A DNA stretch of 64,000 nucleotides from Chryseobacterium panacisoli (GCF_008274625.1 NZ_VTRU01000001.1:1364001-1428000), one strand, 5' to 3'; positions 25,630 through 35,342 are shown, counted from the first letter of the stretch. Numbers and translations: made by a program. The notes: generated by a model from the letters alone, not told the origin.

Positions 25630-26349
25630 TTACCATTTTGCCAGTCTCTTTAAATAAGCCTGAACTGTATTTTCCAATCCCATATAAAGTGCTTCTGAAA
25701 CCAAAGCATGCCCGATAGATACTTCCAGCAGGTTCGGAATGGTGTCGGCAAAGTATTTCAGGTTTTCCAAGCTTAGATCATGACCTGCATTGATTCCCAA
25801 TCCGAAATTGGTAGCCTCAACTGCTGTATCATAATAAGGCTTTATAGCCTGTTCTTTATTCGTAAGATAATTTTTTGCGTAAGCTTCGGTATACAGTTCT
25901 ATTCTGTCTGCGCCTGTTTTTGCTGCATATTCTACAAGCTCCGGCAAAGGATCAAGGAAAACAGAAGTACGGATACCTGCTTTTTTAAATTCTGCGATAA
26001 TCTCTGTAAGGAAGTCGAAATGCTTTTTGGTATCCCAACCTGCATTGGAGGTAATAGCATCATCAGCATCCGGCACTAAAGTAACCTGCTCCGGCTTCAC
26101 TTCCAATACCATATCGATAAAGCTCTGATGAGGATTTCCTTCAATATTAAACTCAGTCGTAACCAACGGCTTCAGATCATAGACATCTTTTCTTGTGATG
26201 TGCCTTTCATCAGGTCTTGGGTGGATGGTAATTCCCTGTCCTCCGAATTCCTGAATTTTTACAGCAGCTTCTGTAACACTTGGGGTTTCACCTCCTCTTG
26301 CATTTCTTAACGTCGCAATTTTATTAATGTTTACGCTTAGTTTTGTCAT
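25630..26349 (-). CDS. pdxJ: Pyridoxine 5'-phosphate synthase
   Basis: 239 residues, full length TIM barrel. It condenses 1-deoxyxylulose 5-phosphate with 3-amino-2-oxopropyl phosphate to make pyridoxine 5'-phosphate. Motifs seen: SVNINKIATLRNARGG at the start, the catalytic HPRPDERHI, EFNIEGNPHQ, VTLVPDADDAITSNAGWD, FLDPLPE and the C-terminal GINAGHDLSLENL and EVSIGHALV. DXP is needed as substrate even though mvaD suggests mevalonate-based isoprenoids. Flanked by repeats on both sides. Confidence 0.97.
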   Translation of the reverse strand: MTKLSVNINKIATLRNARGGETPSVTEAAVKIQEFGGQGITIHPRPDERHITRKDVYDLKPLVTTEFNIEGNPHQSFIDMVLEVKPEQVTLVPDADDAITSNAGWDTKKHFDFLTEIIAEFKKAGIRTSVFLDPLPELVEYAAKTGADRIELYTEAYAKNYLTNKEQAIKPYYDTAVEATNFGLGINAGHDLSLENLKYFADTIPNLLEVSIGHALVSEALYMGLENTVQAYLKRLAKW

Positions 26350-26357
26350 TTTTTATT

Positions 26358-26410
26358 TTAGATGTTAGATATGAGAAGTTAGAAGTTAGAAGCCTGAAGC
26401 GGGAAGAAAC
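26358..26410. repeat. Purine-rich intergenic repeat copy upstream of pdxJ
   Basis: Tandem units of TTAGAAG (AGATGTTAGATATGAGAAGT then TAGAAGTTAGAAGCCTGAAG). A short inverted relative (CTTCCAGCGCTTCTAC) sits at 26488-26508. Confidence 0.5.
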
Positions 26411-26505
26411 CCATACATTGTACTCCTATTTGTTTTTCTAAATTCATTATCATTTAAAAGTTTAATTAAAATTTGTTTAAAATGAGGCCGGAACTTCCAG
26501 CGCTT

Positions 26506-27774
26506 CTACACTTTTACACTTACCTGCATCACCTGAAGCTCAAATTCTTTTGAAGCGACTAATAAGTGATCGAAAATATCTGCCTGAATCTGTTCAAAAC
26601 GTTCCCATTGAGAATCACTGGCAAAACAATATATTTCAAGAGGCAACCCTTGTGGCGTAATCTCTAGCTGACGCACCATACGGGTTCCGTTTTTGTCTAC
26701 ATCCGGATCATTTTCAATATATTTCTGTGCATAATATCTGAAAACACCGATATTGGTAAGCTGTCTTCCATTCACAATTTTATCTTTATGCTCCAGGCTC
26801 TCCTTTTCTTTTTTGATCTCTGAGGTTCTTTCTTCCAGGTAATCCGAAATCAGGTTAATCTCCTTTAACCGCTCAACATCCTCATCAGTCAGAAACTTAA
26901 AAGAATTGATGTTAAAATAGATTGATTTTTTTATTCTTCTTGTATTGGATTCAGACATCACCTGCATATTCTTGATCTCAGTGGTCATCAGATCATAAGT
27001 AGGGATAGTGGAAACTGTTTTATCAAAATTGGTGATCTTAGTTGTTAAAAGGTTTATTTCCGTAATATTCCCTTCAATAGTATACTTCGGAATGCTTACC
27101 CAGTCTCCTACTTTCAGGTTTTTGGAAGTCGCAACATGAAGCCCTGTTACAAATCCTAATATTGTATCTCTGAAAACCAGCACCAGCACCGCTGTAATCG
27201 CTCCAAGACTTCCTACGATAGTAGTTCCTTTGATCCCAAAGATCACACAAAAACCTACTACAGTAAATATAAAAAGTCCTAAGATCTTTACCGTTTCTGA
27301 AATGGCATTAAGTGCCATAATCTTGTAGAAATCCTGTTTGATACTGAAGTAGTTCCTGAAGGCCGTCAGTGACCTGTAGAGCATTCCTGCTAACATTAAC
27401 ACCAATCCCAGGTTAATACATCGTATAATAAAAATGGTTGTTTTGGGCAGTGCATTTTCCGGAAATATGGATCCCTGGATCCCAGCAACAGCAATCAAAG
27501 CAGCAAAATGAGCTACAGAGTTGGTGATTTTGGCCTGATAAATAGATTTTAAAATGGGAAATTTCTGTTCATTATGAAATAACCTGAAGACAGAATTGAT
27601 GATGAACTTAAAAATAAAATCAGTTATTAAAAACAGGACAAGAAGTAAGCCCAGTTTTACAATAATATGGAAAACCCAGTCCAGCCCGGAAGGTGATATC
27701 TGGGTAATATAAATGTAAAGCTGTTCGCTCAGCTCCTGTATAAAGTTTTTAGTTTCTTGTAACTGGTCATTCAT
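26506..27774 (-). CDS. Mechanosensitive ion channel, MscS family (YbdG/MscM-like)
   Basis: 422 residues. Hydrophobic segments at about 29-52, 80-100, 110-135 and 150-180 lead to the pore-lining helix and the MscS beta domain (IVGSLGAITAVLVLVFRD, then LKVGDWVSIPKYTIEGNI and INLLTTKI). A longer soluble C-terminus with an insertion around 290-340 (charged, Glu/Lys-rich) matches the YbdG-type branch. The protein would open on hypo-osmotic shock. The gene appears monocistronic. Confidence 0.9.
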   Translation of the reverse strand: MNDQLQETKNFIQELSEQLYIYITQISPSGLDWVFHIIVKLGLLLVLFLITDFIFKFIINSVFRLFHNEQKFPILKSIYQAKITNSVAHFAALIAVAGIQGSIFPENALPKTTIFIIRCINLGLVLMLAGMLYRSLTAFRNYFSIKQDFYKIMALNAISETVKILGLFIFTVVGFCVIFGIKGTTIVGSLGAITAVLVLVFRDTILGFVTGLHVATSKNLKVGDWVSIPKYTIEGNITEINLLTTKITNFDKTVSTIPTYDLMTTEIKNMQVMSESNTRRIKKSIYFNINSFKFLTDEDVERLKEINLISDYLEERTSEIKKEKESLEHKDKIVNGRQLTNIGVFRYYAQKYIENDPDVDKNGTRMVRQLEITPQGLPLEIYCFASDSQWERFEQIQADIFDHLLVASKEFELQVMQVSVKV

Positions 27775-28006
27775 TACAGCAAATTTATGAAATTAAGAAT
27801 CATCATTTTACTATTCATAATCAATTTTCATCCCAAAAGTTATTCACCAGAAGATATTTGATAAAAATATTTTCTGAGTAAAAATAAAAAATATCAAATC
27901 CCTTACAACGCTTGATTATAAATGAAAATTCAACTACAAATATCAATATAAAGTAAATAATATTAAAAATAATTACAGTTTTAACGTTTTAATATTAAAA
28001 AATTAT

Positions 28007-28014
28007 TAAATTTG
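28007..28014 (+). promoter_or_regulatory. -7 box for the regulatory-domain lipoprotein gene
   Basis: TAAATTTG, 32 bases before the ATG at 28047, in a very AT-rich gap (27775-28046) that holds nothing else recognisable. Confidence 0.45.
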
Positions 28015-28046
28015 ATTAAAACTAAACTAATCAAAATCAATTAAAT

Positions 28047-29234
28047 ATGAAACAAAATTACTTGTTGATCATGCTATGCAGCCTTCTGCTCCTAGCTAAC
28101 TGTAAAGGAGACGACTCTGTTACTCCCGAAGAAAATCCTACCAAAGTAGTTTCCACAGGAAAAGTGGAAGGAAAAGTATTTGCGAAAAACGGCACCAAAC
28201 CCATTGGAGGCGCACTTGTATTCACTACCGATGGCCAGAGCAATATTTACCACACTTATTCCGGTGCTGATGGAAGCTTCAGTTTAACAGCTCCTGAGGG
28301 AAATACAACACTTCACATTCAAACTGGTGACGGTAAAAATTTCAGATCCGAGATTCCGGTTACTATTAAAAAGAATGAGACAGTTACTGTAGCGGCAACG
28401 GATTCAAAATTGGACCAAATTGCAAAAATGGCTTATATAAAAGGAAGTTATGATGAAATTGAAGCGATCATAAGTTCTCTTGGGTATACAGCTACTGAAA
28501 TCACTTATCAGGATTTAAAAAACATCAATACTATTTCCCAGTATGATATTATCTTCCTGAACTGCGGATCCCGTACGTATGCCCAAACAGGAACGTCCAC
28601 TCCCAGCAACGATGCCAATGTATACTCCAACCTGTCTACTTTTGTAAGCAATGGCGGAAGTCTTTACAGCTCAGATTGGGCTTCGGCTTATCTGGTAGGA
28701 GGAAACACAAATACTGAAAACTGTAATGCACCCGGCGGTTTCATCAATGATAACCTTCTTTGCCTGAAAGATATTGGTACAGCCACCAATTATTTGGGCT
28801 GTAGTGTTTCAAACGCTGCTTTGGCCACTGCCTTAGGATTTAATACATTGGATATTCAATATGATATGGGTGCGTGGGAAAAAATTCAGAATTACGATCC
28901 TGCATTCTGGGATGTTCTGGTACAGAAAGATAACGAGCCACTGATGATAAGAACAGGACATTATACAAACCCTTCTGCTCCGCAAACTCCTGTAGGAACT
29001 TCTTTAAACAATAATCACATCACGATCTGCCATCACACTGCAAGCGGAAACAATATTACCATTACCATCAATCAGAATGCATGGAATGCTCATCAGGCAC
29101 ATGGAGATACGATGGGACCATGTACAGGAAATTCCAGCAGTGGAAATATTTACTATACCACATTCCATAATCATGCAAGCGGAAATATCGGTAAAACAGG
29201 ACCGATTCTGGAATATGTAATCTTAAATTTGTAA
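28047..29234 (+). CDS. Lipoprotein with carboxypeptidase-regulatory-like domain and an inserted ICH-HGD motif
   Basis: 395 residues. Lipoprotein signal with lipobox LANC (cysteine near residue 19). Residues about 40-110 form a carboxypeptidase-regulatory-like beta domain (GKVEGKVFAKNGTKPIGGAL). From about 125 on there is a class-I glutamine-amidotransferase-like fold resembling secreted DUF4350-type domains (SQYDIIFLNCGS, SNGGSLYSSDWAS). Near 326-360 an ITICHHTASGN..NAWNAHQAHGD segment, familiar as a separate motif in Bacteroidetes surface proteins, is inserted before the domain's final strand (TTFHNHA..ILEYVILNL). Surface or periplasmic role unknown. Confidence 0.75.
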   Translation: MKQNYLLIMLCSLLLLANCKGDDSVTPEENPTKVVSTGKVEGKVFAKNGTKPIGGALVFTTDGQSNIYHTYSGADGSFSLTAPEGNTTLHIQTGDGKNFRSEIPVTIKKNETVTVAATDSKLDQIAKMAYIKGSYDEIEAIISSLGYTATEITYQDLKNINTISQYDIIFLNCGSRTYAQTGTSTPSNDANVYSNLSTFVSNGGSLYSSDWASAYLVGGNTNTENCNAPGGFINDNLLCLKDIGTATNYLGCSVSNAALATALGFNTLDIQYDMGAWEKIQNYDPAFWDVLVQKDNEPLMIRTGHYTNPSAPQTPVGTSLNNNHITICHHTASGNNITITINQNAWNAHQAHGDTMGPCTGNSSSGNIYYTTFHNHASGNIGKTGPILEYVILNL

Positions 29235-29258
29235 TAAAATTTTATAACTCAGTTCTCA

Positions 29259-29287
29259 AGTGGTCTTTTATAAGGCCACTTTTTTTA
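29259..29287 (+). terminator. Terminator after the lipoprotein gene
   Basis: AGTGGTCTT / AAGGCCACT stem (one G-T pair), TTAT loop, T7 tail. Confidence 0.85.
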
Positions 29288-29309
29288 TATTGCATGTATA
29301 TTTTAAAGA

Positions 29310-29801
29310 ATGGATACAACAATTATTAATATTTTCTGCCTTATTCTTCTGTTTGTAGGGATATTGGGAACTTTTCTTCCTGTTTTGCCCGGGCTTTTGC
29401 TGAGCATTTGTGGGCTTCTGATCTATAAATTCGGGACGGATGCAGACCTTCCCATGATCTATATCTGGGCATTTGGAATTCTTACAGCGGCATCTGTAGT
29501 ATTAAGCTATGTCATTCCTGCAAAAACCAACAGAAAATATGGTGGTACGCGCTGGGGAAGCATTGGGTCTGTAGTAGGAACAATTGTTGGTATATTTATT
29601 CCGATTCCCCTGGGTTTCCTGATCGGAATGTTTGCAGGAGTATTTATTGGTGAATTACTTCATGACAGTAAGGATATGAATAAAGCCTTACAATCTACCA
29701 AAGGAGCACTAATTGGATTTATTTACGGAACAGGTTTCAGTTTTGTGGTAGGAGTGGCAATGTTTTTGGTAGTACTTCTTAATATGTTTAACGTTATTTA
29801 A
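29310..29801 (+). CDS. DUF456 membrane protein
   Basis: 163 residues, four to five hydrophobic segments. N-terminal VGILGTFLPVLPGLLLSICG and glycine-rich central segments (GGTRWGSIGSVVGTIVGIFI, LGFLIGMFAGVFIGELL) are typical of DUF456. The glycine-zipper-like segments suggest tight helix packing. Function unknown. The following lipoprotein starts 17 bases downstream and is probably co-transcribed. Confidence 0.85.
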   Translation: MDTTIINIFCLILLFVGILGTFLPVLPGLLLSICGLLIYKFGTDADLPMIYIWAFGILTAASVVLSYVIPAKTNRKYGGTRWGSIGSVVGTIVGIFIPIPLGFLIGMFAGVFIGELLHDSKDMNKALQSTKGALIGFIYGTGFSFVVGVAMFLVVLLNMFNVI

Positions 29802-29818
29802 TTAAAATATAAGAAACT

Positions 29819-30325
29819 ATGTTCCATAAAGTTATCATACTCAGTCTGGGAATTTTCGCATTAACAGGATGCGATGCCCAAAAGAAATCTAAGATCAGCA
29901 CAAAAACTACCGAAATGCCTGCAGGTACAAAAACGACAAGCGCAAATAATCAGAATGGTATTATATATCTGAATGAAGGAGAAAATAAGTTTTTAAGAGA
30001 CTATCAGATGAATGTGACGTTCAAAGGGGTTTCCGAAGACAGCCGTTGCCCGGAGGGAGTCAATTGTATCTGGGCCGGAGCCGCTCTTGCTCAGGTGGAA
30101 GTAATGGGAACCTCTACACGTCCCATGATTCTGAACCTCGCGAGTATAGATTATCCGGGAAGAAATTACCGCCAGTCGGCAGAATTCAATGGCTATACCA
30201 TTACCTTACAGGATGTGGCTCCTTATCCTAAGCAACAGGACGGAACAAAAGCATTATCCGGAAAATATAAAATCGGAATTACGATAAAAAAGGCAGATCA
30301 ATCAACAGATTCTACCAAGAAATAG
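29819..30325 (+). CDS. Small lipoprotein, function unknown
   Basis: 168 residues with lipobox LTGC (cysteine at 18), a low-complexity Ser/Thr/Lys linker (about 20-48), and a beta-rich domain. The domain carries a conserved-looking SRCPEGVNCIWAGAA motif with two cysteines that could form a disulfide; I recall this motif in other Bacteroidetes lipoproteins of unknown role. Its 3' end overlaps the convergent ung gene by 14 bases. Confidence 0.75.
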   Translation: MFHKVIILSLGIFALTGCDAQKKSKISTKTTEMPAGTKTTSANNQNGIIYLNEGENKFLRDYQMNVTFKGVSEDSRCPEGVNCIWAGAALAQVEVMGTSTRPMILNLASIDYPGRNYRQSAEFNGYTITLQDVAPYPKQQDGTKALSGKYKIGITIKKADQSTDSTKK

Positions 30326-30953
30326 GCTTCTTGCCTTTAGAAATAAGATATTCATTAATTTTTGAGAAAGGCTTGCTTCCGAAAAAACCTCTGTATACAG
30401 AAAAGGGAGAAGGGTGTGCCGATTTCAGAATAAAATGCTTAGCCGGATCTATGAGTTCGGCTTTTTTTTGTGCAAAAGCGCCCCACAAAACAAACACTAC
30501 ATTTTCCTTTTTATCTGAAATTTCTTTAATAATAAAATTGGTGAACTTTTCCCAACCCAGATCTTTATGGGAATTGGGTGAATGAGCGCGAACCGTTAAC
30601 GTTGCATTCAGCAGCAAAACACCCTGTCTTCCCCAGTCATCCAATTCTTTGGAAGTTCTTACAATTCCCAGATCATCTTTTAACTCAATAAAAATATTTT
30701 TAAGGGATGGCGGTGCTGCCACCTGCTCAGAAACAGAAAAACATAAACCGTTTGCCTGAAAATCATTATGGTAAGGATCCTGACCAATAATAACCACCTC
30801 GACATCATCAAAAGCCGTCAGCTCCAGCGCTCTGAAAATCTGATTTTTCGGCGGAAAAACTTTAGTTGTTGCATATTCATTCTTTACTTTTTCCCAAAGG
30901 GTTGTAAAGTATTCTGTACTCTTTATTGGGGCTAAAACTTCGGTCCACGTCAT
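30312..30953 (-). CDS. ung: Uracil-DNA glycosylase (family 1)
   Basis: 213 residues. It removes uracil from DNA to start base-excision repair. The water-activating motif GQDPYH (57-62, Asp59), the NGLCFSV uracil pocket, LLLNATLTVR, and the minor-groove HPSPFSVYRGFFGS loop are all present. Length and motif order are normal. Convergent with the small lipoprotein gene; no terminator between them. Confidence 0.97.
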   Translation of the reverse strand: MTWTEVLAPIKSTEYFTTLWEKVKNEYATTKVFPPKNQIFRALELTAFDDVEVVIIGQDPYHNDFQANGLCFSVSEQVAAPPSLKNIFIELKDDLGIVRTSKELDDWGRQGVLLLNATLTVRAHSPNSHKDLGWEKFTNFIIKEISDKKENVVFVLWGAFAQKKAELIDPAKHFILKSAHPSPFSVYRGFFGSKPFSKINEYLISKGKKPISW

Positions 30954-30989
30954 ACTGCAAAAATAATAATATTAAAATAAGAGCCTGCA

Positions 30990-31994
30990 TTATACTTTAA
31001 ATATCTTCACTTTTCTTTCGATCAGCATATAAGAAATATAGGACAGCAATAATGAAAAAGATATCAATAAGAGATTATTAAGATGATAAGAATGTACAAG
31101 AACGAAATCCTGCTTCTTCACAATATAATGGATAATATATAGCGAATAGGAAATATTTCCCAGGAAATATACTGCCTTGGTTTCTAAAAATGTTTTTAAA
31201 TAATTTTGTTTTCCTTCATACAGATATTTTATCATAAATGCCGACAATAAAGGAATAAATAACAGTCCTTTTTCCACAAACAACATGGATACGAACAATA
31301 TAAGAATGAAATAAATAATGAGGTCTTCTTTTTTCATTTTAAATGATGGCAAAAGGGCAACCCCAATTCCAAGAAAATAGGAAGATACCGTTCTCAGAAG
31401 GGAAACAAGACCATAAGGAAGATCAAGATATCTTGGTGATTCCCCTACTTCCATAGGATGGTCGGAACCTATATACAAATGGCCGGGGAAATAAGGAAGT
31501 ACAAACCTCAAGACCAAACTCGCAATAATTAAAACTTCGCTGCGAATTTTATAATGTAAAACAAACCATAGTATAAATGGAAAAATCAAATAGCAAACCC
31601 ATTCTGTACTGAGCGACCAATAGACCACATTCAGAAGATAATCAGGATTAAAAAAGCACTGTAATAAGGTGGCATTGATCAGAAATCCTGTTATAGAAGT
31701 CTTCATTAAAAACAATGCAATAAAAATGACTGATATAATGTATACAGGGTAAATTCTATTGATTCTTTTTTTATAAAAAACTTCTACTGTTTTATAATTA
31801 AGTTCTTTAAATTTTCCAGAATAAGAAACAGTCAATAAAAAAGCACTCAATACAAAAAAGATATCTACTGCCACATACCCCTTCCCTACTATATCCTGAA
31901 TAAATTCATTCCTGAAAAAACTAAAATGAAAAAAAGCTACCCATAATGCAACAACCCCTCTAAGCCCCGTTAAAGATTTTATTTCATTTTTCAT
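30990..31994 (-). CDS. Acyltransferase family 3 (OafA/YrhL-like) membrane protein
   Basis: 334 residues from the ATG at 31994; the longer frame begins with TTG at 32006. About ten hydrophobic segments. The family signature is present: [17 protein letters not shown] with the conserved Arg and His near the N-terminus, and [17 protein letters not shown]. Such proteins move acyl (often acetyl) groups onto surface polysaccharides or other envelope molecules. No polysaccharide genes flank it, so the acceptor is unknown. Confidence 0.87.
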   Translation of the reverse strand: MKNEIKSLTGLRGVVALWVAFFHFSFFRNEFIQDIVGKGYVAVDIFFVLSAFLLTVSYSGKFKELNYKTVEVFYKKRINRIYPVYIISVIFIALFLMKTSITGFLINATLLQCFFNPDYLLNVVYWSLSTEWVCYLIFPFILWFVLHYKIRSEVLIIASLVLRFVLPYFPGHLYIGSDHPMEVGESPRYLDLPYGLVSLLRTVSSYFLGIGVALLPSFKMKKEDLIIYFILILFVSMLFVEKGLLFIPLLSAFMIKYLYEGKQNYLKTFLETKAVYFLGNISYSLYIIHYIVKKQDFVLVHSYHLNNLLLISFSLLLSYISYMLIERKVKIFKV

Positions 31995-32044
31995 ATATAA
32001 TTTCAATCGGTGATAAAGATAGAAAAAACCTGTTAAATTGTATA

Positions 32045-32563
32045 CTACCCATTACCGGCTGGTCTTTTTAAACTAAAAATAATGTTATCCGGAAAACCTT
32101 CATCTTTCTTTCCTTCCAGCAAAATAAATTTATGTTTTACAAGAAGTCCTTTTGAGTTTTCATTGATTTTATTGGTAATCGCTACAATTTCCTGTAAATG
32201 CAAATCGTTAAATCCAACATCTAAAACTGCTTTCAATGCTTCAGACATGATTCCCTGTCTGTGATATTCCGGTAACAATTCATAACCAACTTCTGCTGTT
32301 TTCCGGTCTTCGGAAAAATTCCAGAGACAGATTGTTCCGATCAGATTCGGCTGATCTTTTAAAGAAATTCCCCAATACACAGTTTGCTTATTTTGAATTC
32401 TTTCCTTAATCGTTAAAATAAACTGAAGGGCATCATAATTTGTCTTTGGTGAAACCCTTTTCACAAATTTATTCACCTCCGGATTGCTTCGGATTTTTAA
32501 AATATCTTCTGTTTGATTTTCATTGATGCCGTTTAAAATCAATCTTGGAGTTTCTAGTTTCAT
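32045..32563 (-). CDS. GNAT family N-acetyltransferase, RimJ/RimL-like
   Basis: 172 residues. Opens with [20 protein letters not shown], then the beta4-alpha3 acetyl-CoA region [20 protein letters not shown] (Q/R-x-x-G-x-G/A type loop, here RQGIMSEA) and [20 protein letters not shown]. This pattern fits ribosomal-protein-alanine acetyltransferase-like GNATs, which act on amino groups. The target is unknown. 50 bases from the acyltransferase on the same strand. Confidence 0.85.
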   Translation of the reverse strand: MKLETPRLILNGINENQTEDILKIRSNPEVNKFVKRVSPKTNYDALQFILTIKERIQNKQTVYWGISLKDQPNLIGTICLWNFSEDRKTAEVGYELLPEYHRQGIMSEALKAVLDVGFNDLHLQEIVAITNKINENSKGLLVKHKFILLEGKKDEGFPDNIIFSLKRPAGNG

Positions 32564-32608
32564 TGATCAGGTAGAATAAGTAATTGTATACTGTTACTTT
32601 AATTTATT

Positions 32609-32948
32609 TCATAAGCCTCTTAATGCCAAAGTTTCTGAAAAATCATTCTTGTCTGTATTCATAAATAAATACACCCCGTATTTTACAGAATAGCTTCTTT
32701 CATAAATGACGATAGACTCATTTTTATCATTGCTTTTTTTCTGTTCTATTTTATAAGGATCAGCTTTTTTTTGATGATAGCCTATTTTATTTTTTAAGTG
32801 TTTCCCTGAAAGCTTTTTACTGCCGATTTTTTTAGCTTTCCTTCTATTAAGTTTTATCTCAACTTTTTCAATCTCTTTATTTTGAATTTGAGCCTGAGCC
32901 TCAGTTCCTGCTGAAAGAAAAAAAAAGAGCAAGCAGTACATTTTTCAT
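32609..32948 (-). pseudogene. Small secreted basic protein, frame broken at a T9 run (possible phase-variable or sequencing error)
   Basis: The uninterrupted frame (32609-32941, 110 residues) starts MYCLLFFFLSAGTEAQAQ, an odd signal peptide without a positive charge. An ATG seven bases upstream (32948) reads MKNVLLAL and then meets a run of nine T. With eight T it joins the same frame to give a normal signal peptide (MKNVLLALFFLSAGTEAQAQ). The mature part is rich in Lys and carries no recognised domain. So the gene is either frameshifted here, switches by slippage, or uses the internal ATG. Confidence 0.55.
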
Positions 32949-33182
32949 GGTTAAAATTTAATTGTGCAATAAATATACGCTATAAGCACTATCCATTCAA
33001 AATTTTTCCACTTTTAGCAATATCTATTCAGCTTTTAAAACTGATTCTCAAAATAAAAACTTCTTTTCATTTCCTTATTTATTCTTCTTTATTTTTATTG
33101 TAATGGCTCAAAGCACTCATCAGATTCAAAGTTAATTTATTCTGTAAATCTCTCAGATATACGTAATAATCAAAATTCTCAC

Positions 33183-33190
33183 TAAATTTG
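33183..33190 (+). promoter_or_regulatory. -7 box just before mutS2
   Basis: TAAATTTG ends four bases before the GTG start, predicting an extremely short or absent 5' leader. No clear -33 TTG. Confidence 0.45.
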
Positions 33191-33194
33191 CAGT

Positions 33195-35342
33195 GTGTAT
33201 ATAGACAAAGAAGATTTAGACGAATTAGAGTTTCCGCAATTGCTCGCGGAAATCTCCCCATTTGCGTATTCTCCGAAAACAAGAGAAAAAATTCTTCAAC
33301 TTCGCCCAATGGAAATAGACGAAGCGGAACTTTCGTTAAAAAAAACGTCAGAATATCTGTCGAGTTTTGAAAGTTCAAATGCAATTCCGTTTGATGAATA
33401 TGAAGATATTGAAAGTGAGCTGAAACTGATGCTGATTGAGAACTACCGACTGGAAAATGCTGCTTTCATCAAAATAAAAACCATCACGGAACAGATCGGA
33501 AAACTGCAGAAGTTCTTCCCCACCATGCCGGAAACATTTCCTACTTTATTAGATGAAGTTTCTGTACTGGAATTCAGAAAAGAGATCATTGATAAAGTAG
33601 ATAAGGTTTTTAACCGTTTTGGTGAAGTAAAAAATGAAGCTTCTCCGGCTTTAAAAGGTATAAGAACTGAAATTCAGCTTGCTAAAAAAGCAATTCAGGA
33701 AAATTTCAACCGCGCACTGACCACTTATGGACAGAGTGACTTTTTGGATGATATCCGGGAAACCATTATTGATGACCAAAGGGTTCTGGCTGTAAAATCA
33801 GGATTCAAAAAAAGAGTGTCCGGAAGAACACTGGGAATTTCCAAAACAGGTTCCATTACTTACATTCAGCCGGACAGTGTTGTAAAGCATTACTTCAAGC
33901 TTAGAGAAAGTGAAGAGGAAGAGAAAAAAGAAATCGACAAAGTTCTCCGACAGCTTACCGCAGAACTGGCAGAATTTCAACCTCAGCTATGGAGATATCA
34001 GGTTTATATTTTTGATCTGGACCTTACAAGAGCGAAAGCTAAGTTTGCTGATTTAGTGAACGGAATTCTTCCTAAGATCAACCGTCATAAGACATTGAAA
34101 CTTAAAGACGCTTACCATCCATTGCTATGGCTGAGAAATAAAGTAGAGAATAAAACGATTCATCCCCAGACCCTTGCTTTAACGGAACACAACAGAATCA
34201 TCTGTATTTCCGGGCCTAATGCCGGTGGAAAATCAATTACGCTGAAAACAGTAGGATTATTACAGCTGATGATTCAGAGTGGTATTCTGGTTCCGGTTCA
34301 TCCCAAATCTGAAATGTTCTTCTTTGAGAAGATCATGACCGATATTGGTGATAATCAATCCATTGAAAACCATTTATCGACCTATTCATCAAGATTGAAA
34401 AAAATGTCCGGAATCATCCGTGAGGCTGATGCCAATACGCTTTTATTGATTGATGAATTCGGTACCGGTTCTGATCCTGAACTGGGAGGTGCCCTGGCAG
34501 AAAGTTTCATGGAGTTTTTCTATGACAAAAAGAGCTTCGCCATTATTACAACGCACTACACCAATATTAAACTGGTTATAGAACAGCTTCCCAATGCTCA
34601 GAACGCTGCAATGCTCTTTAATGAAGAAACGCTGGAACCGATGTATAAACTGGAAGTAGGCCAGGCAGGAAGTTCATTTACTTTTGAAGTGGCAGAAAAG
34701 AATAAAATTCCAAGATTTATTATCCATTCTGCCAAGAAAAAAGTAGAGCATGATATCGTTAACCTCGACAAGACCATTGTAAAGCTGCAGCAGGAGAAAT
34801 TTGAAGTTGAAAAGCTGAAATCCGATCTTGCGGAAAGAAAAGAATCTGTAGAAGATAAGCGTGATAACCTTCAGAAGCTGAATGATCAGCTTCAGCAGAA
34901 ACTGTTCAATTTTCAGAAACTGTATGAGGAGGAACACCGCAAGCTTCAGTTCGGGAATAAGATTGAAACGTTCATCGACAGTTATACAAAGGGAAAATCC
35001 AGAAAAGATGTTGTAAAAGATTTTGTAAAACTTCTTGAGCAGGAGAAATTCAGAAAATTAGGCCATGATAAGGATGAAACCAAACGTCTTCAGGTCGTGA
35101 AGCGAAAAATAACTCAACAGCTGAAAAAGGAGGAAGTCATTGAAAAAATTGCAGAAACCAATGAAAAACTGGAAGAACAACGTAAAAGTGACCGTGCTAT
35201 TTGGATGAAAATCGGGCAGCGTGTTCGTATTACAGGGAGTACCAGTGTGGGAACCATCGAAAAGATTTCCAGAAACAAGGTGATTGTCAATTACGGAACC
35301 TTCAAGACAACCATTAATGCAGATGAGCTGGAGAGAATTTAA
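33195..35342 (+). CDS. MutS2-family ATPase without Smr domain
   Basis: 715 residues. N-terminal MutS core (connector/lever region, about 1-300), ATPase domain with Walker A SGPNAGGKSITLKT (about 337-350), the ST loop SIENHLSTYSSRLKK, Walker B LLLIDEFGTGSDPELGG and ITTHYTNIK. A long charged coiled coil follows (about 500-660), then a small KOW-like beta domain at the end (KIGQRVRITGSTSVGTIEKI). The usual C-terminal Smr nuclease domain of MutS2 is absent. Family members act on recombination intermediates or collided ribosomes. The start is GTG. Confidence 0.92.
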   Translation: MYIDKEDLDELEFPQLLAEISPFAYSPKTREKILQLRPMEIDEAELSLKKTSEYLSSFESSNAIPFDEYEDIESELKLMLIENYRLENAAFIKIKTITEQIGKLQKFFPTMPETFPTLLDEVSVLEFRKEIIDKVDKVFNRFGEVKNEASPALKGIRTEIQLAKKAIQENFNRALTTYGQSDFLDDIRETIIDDQRVLAVKSGFKKRVSGRTLGISKTGSITYIQPDSVVKHYFKLRESEEEEKKEIDKVLRQLTAELAEFQPQLWRYQVYIFDLDLTRAKAKFADLVNGILPKINRHKTLKLKDAYHPLLWLRNKVENKTIHPQTLALTEHNRIICISGPNAGGKSITLKTVGLLQLMIQSGILVPVHPKSEMFFFEKIMTDIGDNQSIENHLSTYSSRLKKMSGIIREADANTLLLIDEFGTGSDPELGGALAESFMEFFYDKKSFAIITTHYTNIKLVIEQLPNAQNAAMLFNEETLEPMYKLEVGQAGSSFTFEVAEKNKIPRFIIHSAKKKVEHDIVNLDKTIVKLQQEKFEVEKLKSDLAERKESVEDKRDNLQKLNDQLQQKLFNFQKLYEEEHRKLQFGNKIETFIDSYTKGKSRKDVVKDFVKLLEQEKFRKLGHDKDETKRLQVVKRKITQQLKKEEVIEKIAETNEKLEEQRKSDRAIWMKIGQRVRITGSTSVGTIEKISRNKVIVNYGTFKTTINADELERI

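Noticed and set aside
33079-33384. Leftward 101-codon frame overlapping the mutS2 start
   Set aside because: It is the complement of mutS2 codons for most of its length and has no recognisable features or own start outside mutS2.
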